Assembly: GCA_001464275.1 (NCBI GenBank)
Contig: LNFL01000110.1
Location: 1-62,506, forward strand
DNA from: Actinobacteria bacterium Ga0077560
Lineage (GTDB): Bacteria; Actinomycetota; Thermoleophilia; Miltoncostaeales; Miltoncostaeaceae
Length of the DNA stretch: 62,506 nt
Direction: 5' to 3'
Below the pieces are notes generated by a model. That model was not told where the DNA came from. It did not search any database and saw only the letters and a program-made list of their open reading frames with translations. This document shows positions 58,245 through 62,506 of the stretch, in pieces (positions within the stretch are counted from its first letter, which is position 1; each line of letters opens with the position of its first letter). Both the position numbers and the translations under genes were made by a program.

Positions 58245-59052
58245 TTGAGTCTGCGGATCTACAACAACGTCGAGGCGATGAACGCTCACCGGCAGCTGCA
58301 GGTGAACTCGTCATCGCTGTCCCGGACGATGGAACGGCTCTCCTCGGGTCTGCGCATCAACCGGGCCGCCGATGACGCGGCCGGCCTCGCGGTGAGCGAG
58401 CAGATGCGGACAAAGATCCGCGGAATGCAGGTCGCCTCCCGCAACGCGCAGGACGGCGTGAGCCTCGTGCAGGTCGCCGACGGCGCCCTGTCGGGTGTGA
58501 ACGACATGCTGCAGCGCATGCGTGACCTCGCGGTGCAGGCCGCCAACGGCACCTTCACCGACACCCAGCGCGCGAACCTCGACGCCGAGCTCCAGGCGCT
58601 CATGTCCGAGGTGAACCGCGTCTCCAGCGACACCGACTTCAACGGGATCAAGATCCTGTCCGGGTCGGTCTCCACCGCGGCCAGCGCCGTGACCCTTCAG
58701 GTCGGGGCCGACGCCAGCCAGTCCATCGCGTTCACCATCGCGACGATGAACACCCAGCAGCTCGGCGTCTCGGGCATCGCCATCTCCACGGCGAACTCGG
58801 CCTCCGCGGCCATCGCGTCCATCGACGCGGCGATCGTCACGGTCAACCAGGCCCGCGCGAACATGGGTGCGGTGCAGAATCGTCTCGAGCAGACCATTAA
58901 CCGTTTGAAGCTGACTGCCGAGAACCTCCAGGCAGCCGAGTCGCGCATCCGCGATGCCGACATGGCGGCGGAGATGATCGAGATGACCAAGCGTCAGCAT
59001 GCTCGCGCAGGCCAACCAGCTGCCGCAGAGTGTTCTGCAGCTGCTTCAGTAG
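58245..59052 (+). pseudogene. Flagellin 1, C-terminus broken by one extra base
   Basis: TTG 58245, behind AAAGGA, opens MSLRIYNNVEAMNAHRQL and runs through a normal short flagellin (D0/D1 helices SSGLRINRAADDAAGLAVSE; C-terminal NRLEQTINRLKLTAENLQAAESRIRDADMA). After MTKRQ an extra C at 58998 shifts the frame. Without it the protein ends MLAQANQLPQSVLQLLQ at the TAG 59050-59052, the canonical D0 end, giving 268 residues. As written, the C-terminal helix needed for filament assembly is lost. Confidence 0.85.
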
Positions 59053-59082
59053 CGGCGGGCACGAGGACCTCGAGGAGGGGGC

Positions 59083-59550
59083 ATGACCACCACACACGCA
59101 GTGACCGACGGGCCCGTGATCGCGATCGCGTCGCAGGCACTCGGAGAGATCGAGGTCCCCAGCGCAGACGCGATCAGGTTCTGCGAGCCCATCCCCGGCT
59201 TCGCCGGCTGCACCGACTACGCGCTGGTGCCGCATGTGAAGTCCGACGGCTCGCCGAACGAGAGCGTGATGTGGCTGCAGGCGCTGGAGGCACCGTTCCA
59301 CGCGTTCATCGTCACGGACCCGTGGGCGATCGTGGGCGACTACGCGCCGGAGATCCCGGACTCGGAGGCGCAGCAGCTTCAGCTGCGGTCCTTCGAGGAC
59401 GCCCGCGTGCTGGTGATCCTCACCGTCCCGCGAGACGGATCGGTGAGCGTGAACCTGCGCGCGCCGATCGTCTTCAACATCGTGGAGCGGCTCGCCAAGC
59501 AGGTGGTGCTGATCTCGGATCAGTACTCCACGCGTCACACGCTGGGCTGA
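59083..59550 (+). CDS. fliW: Flagellar assembly factor FliW
   Basis: 155 residues. Typical FliW beta-barrel: ALGEIEVPSADAIRFCEPIPGFAG, then a DPWAIVGDYAPEIPDSEAQQL segment and VNLRAPIVFNIVERLAKQVVLISDQYSTRH. It binds CsrA and flagellin in turn, releasing flagellin mRNA from repression when flagellin is exported. The ATG 59083 has GAGGAGG upstream. It is unusual in being separated from csrA by 2.4 kb of other genes. Confidence 0.93.
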   Translation: MTTTHAVTDGPVIAIASQALGEIEVPSADAIRFCEPIPGFAGCTDYALVPHVKSDGSPNESVMWLQALEAPFHAFIVTDPWAIVGDYAPEIPDSEAQQLQLRSFEDARVLVILTVPRDGSVSVNLRAPIVFNIVERLAKQVVLISDQYSTRHTLG

Positions 59551-59574
59551 CCGCCCTCATCCCGGAGAGGTTCT

Positions 59575-59598
59575 CGAGCCCGCCGCCAGGCGGGCTCG
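59575..59598 (+). terminator. Terminator hairpin after fliW
   Basis: Perfect 10-bp stem (59575-59584 with 59589-59598) and a 4-nt loop, 24 nt past the fliW stop; convergent with the next gene. Confidence 0.7.
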
Positions 59599-59610
59599 GG
59601 TCGTTGGGGC

Positions 59611-60843
59611 TCAGGACACCACCTGGAGGTCGATGGTGGCCATCACCCGGAACGCGGGGGTGGTGCCGGTGGTCTCGAACATGACGTAGTGGTCATGCCC
59701 GGGCGGTGGGGTGGCGCCGCCGCCGAACCAGGGCGGCAGGGCCGACGGAGCACGGAGCTGCTCGAGGGTCCACGCGCCGCGCGCCCACGCCCAGTCGTCA
59801 CGCCCCGAGGATCCGTGGCCGGTGGCCCAGGCGGGCGACGCGGAGGAGCTCGGCAGTGCTTCCGAGAAGCAGTTCCCGATGCCGGGGGCGTCGCACTCGG
59901 TGCCCAGGACGCGCAGGTCGAGGGTGGCGTCGCCGTCGGCGGGCACGATGATCGCCGCTCCCGGTGAGAACACCGATCCGGTCGAGCGCCGCGCGAAGCC
60001 CGTCCCGGTGACCCGGCCGTTGACCATGTGGTCCCACGAGAGCTCTCCGCGGTTCGCCCCCCGGTCCCCGTCGTCGAGGATCGCGATGCGCTGGAAGGTG
60101 ACCACCGCGCGGGCCCGCGGGGTGCGGAACGCACCGGCCTCGGTGTGCACCGCCCCGTTCAGGTCCTCCGCGCGGACGGTGACGGTGTACCGGCGGCCGT
60201 GCTGCAGGCCGTCGAGGGTGTGGTCGAGTCCGGTCGCCCCGTTCGCGCTCGCGATGCTCCACGACCGGGGGGCGGCGCCCCCGTCCTGACGGACCTCGAG
60301 GGCGATGCGGCCGGGCGCCGAGAGCCGGACGCGCAGGCGCGTGCGGCCGGCCACGTCTGGGCTGTTGGCGGCCGTGGCCGAGATGATGCAGTCGGCCGTG
60401 CATCCCGCGCCGGATCCCAGCTGCGGGTCCGGCCGGTCCACGGTCGCCCGCGCCGCCCTGGTGCGGAACACACCCGTCCGCACCGACGTGCGTCCGGCGG
60501 TGTCCCGTGCCCGCACCGCGATGCGGTAGCCGGTGTCCGGTACGAGGCCGGTGAGGACGACGGTGCGCCGCATCGCGGGCACGGGGACGGACACGTGCGC
60601 GGGGGACCCGGTGGTGATGCCCAGGGGCGCGTCGAGCGGCGCGGCCTCCACCGTCACCGAGGCCGGGACGGAGGTGCGCACGTCCACCGTCGCCCCGGTG
60701 GCGGTGGAGGTCACGGCCGCGGAGGTGACGCACTGGATCGTGCAGCCGGGTGCGGCCGCGAATCCCGTGGGGCCCCCGGGAAGGGCCGTCGCCGGCGCGG
60801 CGGCGATGAGGGACAGGACGGCGGCGGTGGTGAGGCGGGACAT
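59611..60843 (-). CDS. Secreted protein with fibronectin-III-like domains
   Basis: 410 residues. A signal peptide (MSRLTTAAVLSLIAAAPATA) precedes two similar modules that each begin with a close Cys pair (GCTIQCVTS, GCTADCIIS) and contain a GLVPDTGYRIAVRARD or GLQHGRRYTVTVRAED strand typical of fibronectin type III. The C-terminal part (about 265-410) has SWDHMVNGRVTG and HYVMFETTG. AGGAG 7 nt before ATG 60843 is the ribosome-binding site; a GGAGGTG-GTGTG-CACCTCC hairpin lies in the leader (60857-60875). Role unknown. Confidence 0.7.
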   Translation of the reverse strand: MSRLTTAAVLSLIAAAPATALPGGPTGFAAAPGCTIQCVTSAAVTSTATGATVDVRTSVPASVTVEAAPLDAPLGITTGSPAHVSVPVPAMRRTVVLTGLVPDTGYRIAVRARDTAGRTSVRTGVFRTRAARATVDRPDPQLGSGAGCTADCIISATAANSPDVAGRTRLRVRLSAPGRIALEVRQDGGAAPRSWSIASANGATGLDHTLDGLQHGRRYTVTVRAEDLNGAVHTEAGAFRTPRARAVVTFQRIAILDDGDRGANRGELSWDHMVNGRVTGTGFARRSTGSVFSPGAAIIVPADGDATLDLRVLGTECDAPGIGNCFSEALPSSSASPAWATGHGSSGRDDWAWARGAWTLEQLRAPSALPPWFGGGATPPPGHDHYVMFETTGTTPAFRVMATIDLQVVS

Positions 60844-60968
60844 CGCGGGCTCCTGGGGAGGTGGTGTGCACCTCCTCAACGGGCGGCCCGCGCCAGGGTG
60901 ACGGCCGGATTGTTCGGGCGGTGTAAGGCCGGACGCGGCAACGGATGGTGATCGAACGTGTGTTCGAC

Positions 60969-60974
60969 TAGCAT
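60969..60974 (+). promoter_or_regulatory. -10 box (TAGCAT), near-leaderless, before the 60984 gene
   Basis: TAGCAT ends 9 nt before ATG 60984; no ribosome-binding site. Confidence 0.5.
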
Positions 60975-60983
60975 GCGCCGCCC

Positions 60984-61226
60984 ATGACGCCCCTCGACGA
61001 CCTGCGTGCCTTCTGCGCCCTCCACCTCGGATCCGACGAGGCCGACCGGCTGGTGGGGTGGATCGCCTGGCGGACGGGGCGCAATCAGGCGCTGGCCGGC
61101 TCGGGGATGCCCGTGGAGCGGCTGGAGCACGCCATCACGCACTGGCTCGACGACTGGCAGCGGTCACGGCTGCTGGGGTGGATGCGGGCGCGGCTCGACC
61201 GTGGGGAGCCGTTGGTGCCGCGCTGA
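60984..61226 (+). CDS. Small helical hypothetical protein
   Basis: 80 residues starting MTPLDDLRAFCALHLGSDEADRLVGWIAW, Trp- and Arg-rich, predicted all-helical. Not recognised. The leaderless -10 box and a long terminator hairpin on both sides support a real gene. Confidence 0.6.
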   Translation: MTPLDDLRAFCALHLGSDEADRLVGWIAWRTGRNQALAGSGMPVERLEHAITHWLDDWQRSRLLGWMRARLDRGEPLVPR

Positions 61227-61246
61227 GGCCGGTCCGGGGCCCGAAA

Positions 61247-61280
61247 CGCGACGGGCCCGGCGTTCGCCGGGCCCGTCGCG
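61247..61280. terminator. Bidirectional terminator before rpoZ
   Basis: Perfect 16-bp stem (61247-61262 with 61265-61280) around TT, between the convergent 60984 gene and rpoZ. Confidence 0.75.
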
Positions 61281-61305
61281 AGCGGTGCGGTGCGGTGGCG
61301 GGGGC

Positions 61306-61866
61306 CTAGAGGTCCTCGTCCTCGTCGTCCTCCGCGGCCTCCTCCTCGCCCATCTCGTCGAGGGAGACGTCCACGAGGTCGTCGGCGACGGGGAGGTCGT
61401 CGTCGGTCGACTCCTCCTCGACCTCCTCTTCCTCCTCGTCCTCGTCGTCCTCGGCGGCGGCGTCGCCGTCCAGGACCTGCGCGAGGGCGGGGGTGATCTC
61501 ACCCTCCTCCTCGGCCACGAGGTCACTGTCGTCGTCGTCGTCCCCGAGGGTCTCGAGGAGGATGGTCTCGTCGAGCGGGTCGACGACGACCGGCAGCTGC
61601 TCGGCGAGCTCGTCCCCGCGGCCATGCGGGTCCCACTTCACACGTACTTCACCGGCCAGGATCTCCGCCTCCGACAGCGCGACGGGGTCGCGCGTCACCA
61701 ACTCGCCGGCGGCGGGAGGCGGTGCTGCCTCCGCGCGGAGCTCGGCGGGGTCGGCGGTGAGCCAAAGGGTGATCTGCCGGGCGCGCTTGGAGACCGCGTG
61801 CACGAGGGCGTACCGGGATCCGTCCACGTGCTCCAAGGCCTGGTCAAGCCGACGTCCGTACAGCAT
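61306..61866 (-). CDS. rpoZ: RNA polymerase omega subunit-like protein with long acidic tail
   Basis: 186 residues. The first ~35 residues (MLYGRRLDQALEHVDGSRYALVHAVSKRARQI) match the omega core that wraps the beta-prime C-terminus. About 70 residues of mixed sequence and an extreme Asp/Glu tail (~80 residues) follow. Normal omega is 80-110 residues, so more than half of this protein is extra. ATG 61866 has GGAGG 4 nt upstream. A TAGTAT box (minus strand, near 61919) is a probable -10. It sits inside the flagellar region rather than near gmk or coaBC. Confidence 0.75.
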   Translation of the reverse strand: MLYGRRLDQALEHVDGSRYALVHAVSKRARQITLWLTADPAELRAEAAPPPAAGELVTRDPVALSEAEILAGEVRVKWDPHGRGDELAEQLPVVVDPLDETILLETLGDDDDDSDLVAEEEGEITPALAQVLDGDAAAEDDEDEEEEEVEEESTDDDLPVADDLVDVSLDEMGEEEAAEDDEDEDL

Positions 61867-61978
61867 CAAACCTCCCCGTGGGTTCATTTTCGATCTGAAA
61901 GAGACTCGACATACTACCGCTCGCGTGGCCGAAGAGCCGCGCAACTCCTGTTCTGGGCGCAAGGAGGCCTCGGGAAAC

Positions 61979-62218
61979 ATGCTCGTTCTCACTCGGAAGG
62001 CGAATCAGAGCATCATGATCGGCGACACCATCGAGGTGTCGGTGTTGTCGGTGCTGGGAGAGAAGGTCCGTCTGGGCATCCAGGCTCCACGGGACGTACC
62101 GGTGTTCCGCAAGGAGGTCTTCCTGGAGATTCAGGCGCAGAACGTCGAAGCCGCCGGTTCCAGCCGCGAGGCCCTCGACGAGGCCCTCGGGGTCATGGGA
62201 GAAGCCGAGGCCAAGTAG
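61979..62218 (+). CDS. csrA: Translational regulator CsrA
   Basis: 79 residues. MLVLTRKANQSIMIGDTIEVSVL and VRLGIQAPRDVPVFRKEVF are the CsrA dimer strands with the RNA-binding Arg near residue 44; the tail is longer than the E. coli form, as in FliW-dependent CsrA. It blocks flagellin translation by binding GGA motifs near the ribosome-binding site and is itself controlled by FliW. AAGGAGG lies 11 nt before ATG 61979. Flagellin 2 follows. Confidence 0.95.
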   Translation: MLVLTRKANQSIMIGDTIEVSVLSVLGEKVRLGIQAPRDVPVFRKEVFLEIQAQNVEAAGSSREALDEALGVMGEAEAK

Positions 62219-62255
62219 GGGGGGTCGCGCCGTCCGCGGTGGGCGGCGCGAGAAA

Positions 62256-62285
62256 CCTCGAAAAGCGTGTTGAGCTTTTCTGAGG
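62256..62285 (+). terminator. Hairpin after csrA
   Basis: Stem CCTC-AAAAGC with GCTTTT-GAGG (single mismatched bases) and a 7-nt loop. It may attenuate read-through from csrA. Its 3' half overlaps the sigma-28-like promoter of flagellin 2. Confidence 0.5.
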
Positions 62286-62297
62286 TACGGCCGATAC
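62270..62297 (+). promoter_or_regulatory. Sigma-28-like promoter before flagellin 2
   Basis: TTGAGCTT (62270-62277), 12-nt spacer, GCCGATAC (62290-62297). The -10 half is near-consensus for FliA/SigD. The leader would be ~110 nt. Confidence 0.6.
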
Positions 62298-62416
62298 CCA
62301 GGGTGTCACCGGGAGCGACGTTTTCCGGTTGACGCGGCCCACCGCACGGATGCGGGGGGGCGCGCGAAGCACACCCCAAAAATTGGCCTTTCAGCCCGAC
62401 GATTCAAGGAGGAATC

Positions 62417-62506
62417 ATGGGTCTGAGCATTTTCAACAACGTGCCGGCGATGAACGCGAACCGCGTCCTGAACGGCACGCAGGCGCAGATGAACCAGGCG
62501 ATGGAG
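62417..62506 (+). CDS. Flagellin 2, N-terminal fragment (cut by window)
   Basis: 30 residues, MGLSIFNNVPAMNANRVLNG onward, the N-terminal D0 helix of a flagellin. AAGGAGGA (62406-62413) with 3-4 nt spacing is the strongest ribosome-binding site in the window, in contrast to the TTG start of flagellin 1. This may be the main filament protein. Confidence 0.9.
   Translation, partial: MGLSIFNNVPAMNANRVLNGTQAQMNQAME

Noticed and set aside
57979..58248. 89-codon ORF ending in a TTGA overlap with the flagellin 1 start
   Set aside because: Codon use (AGG, AGA, GGA, CGA, GAA, AGT) is unlike the neighbouring genes, there is no convincing ribosome-binding site and no similarity to FlaG. Better read as untranslated leader.

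Overview
The window is a GC-rich (roughly 70% or more) stretch of bacterial chromosome with dense, mostly intact housekeeping genes, several operons coupled by 4-nt stop/start overlaps, and no transposase, phage or CRISPR genes. CarD, the DEDDh exonuclease/UvrC-like fusion, PspAA/PspAB, DUF501 and the eno-ftsB-DUF501 order are actinobacterial. A Firmicutes-type sigma-H gene directly after rlmB, a YacL-type PIN-TRAM gene, and a B. subtilis-like flgN-flgK-flgL/fliW/csrA/flagellin set point to a deep-branching flagellated actinobacterium. Class Thermoleophilia (Solirubrobacterales or Gaiellales relatives) is my best guess, from gene content only.

Layout. 1-10.1 kb: the clpC-radA-carD-PIN/TRAM-ispD-PHP-ispF-cysS-rlmB-sigH housekeeping block. 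10.1-13.6 kb: a frame-disrupted DUF3088 gene and an envelope-stress module, pspA-pspAA facing htpX-pspAB. 13.7-18.7 kb: small accessory genes (alpha/beta hydrolase, NAD(P)-binding protein with a divergent AraC regulator, VOC protein, receiver-like protein, secreted Pro-rich protein). 18.9-23.3 kb: repair and tRNA charging (exonuclease-GIY-YIG fusion, trpS, mutY, mutT). 23.3-26.9 kb: a pair of inverted terminator-bearing repeats, phoU, and two secreted-protein genes behind a cobalamin riboswitch. 27-30 kb: membrane and secreted proteins, then tRNA-Gln. 30-44.5 kb: glmU-prs, nei-marR (opposite strand), rplY-pth-mfd-surA-mazG, a degenerate histidine-kinase-like gene, RDD protein, eno-ftsB-DUF501. 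44.5-49.8 kb: ogt/alkA repair genes with a damaged Ada domain, a frame-disrupted trypsin-like protease and a secreted protein. 49.9-62.5 kb: flagellar genes on both strands, interrupted by a secreted protein, a small ORF and rpoZ.

How the parts work together. FlgF, FlgG, FlgJ, FlgK and FlgL build rod, hook and junction; FliK and an FlhB-C-like protein control hook length and export; FlgN and a YvyF-like protein assist export; FliW and CsrA should couple flagellin export to flagellin translation. Three sigma-28-like promoters sit in front of flgF and the two flagellin genes. The cobalamin-riboswitch operon encodes a secreted alpha/alpha-barrel-like protein and a secreted DUF4430 protein. These resemble the two halves of animal intrinsic factor/transcobalamin as separate polypeptides, and I regard this as the most interesting system in the window.

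A recurrent TANNNT box 6-10 nt upstream of start codons at a dozen genes suggests that leaderless transcription is common. Four genes (DUF3088, Ada/AlkA, trypsin-like protease, first flagellin) carry frame breaks. These may be true decay or residual sequence errors, and read-level data would decide.
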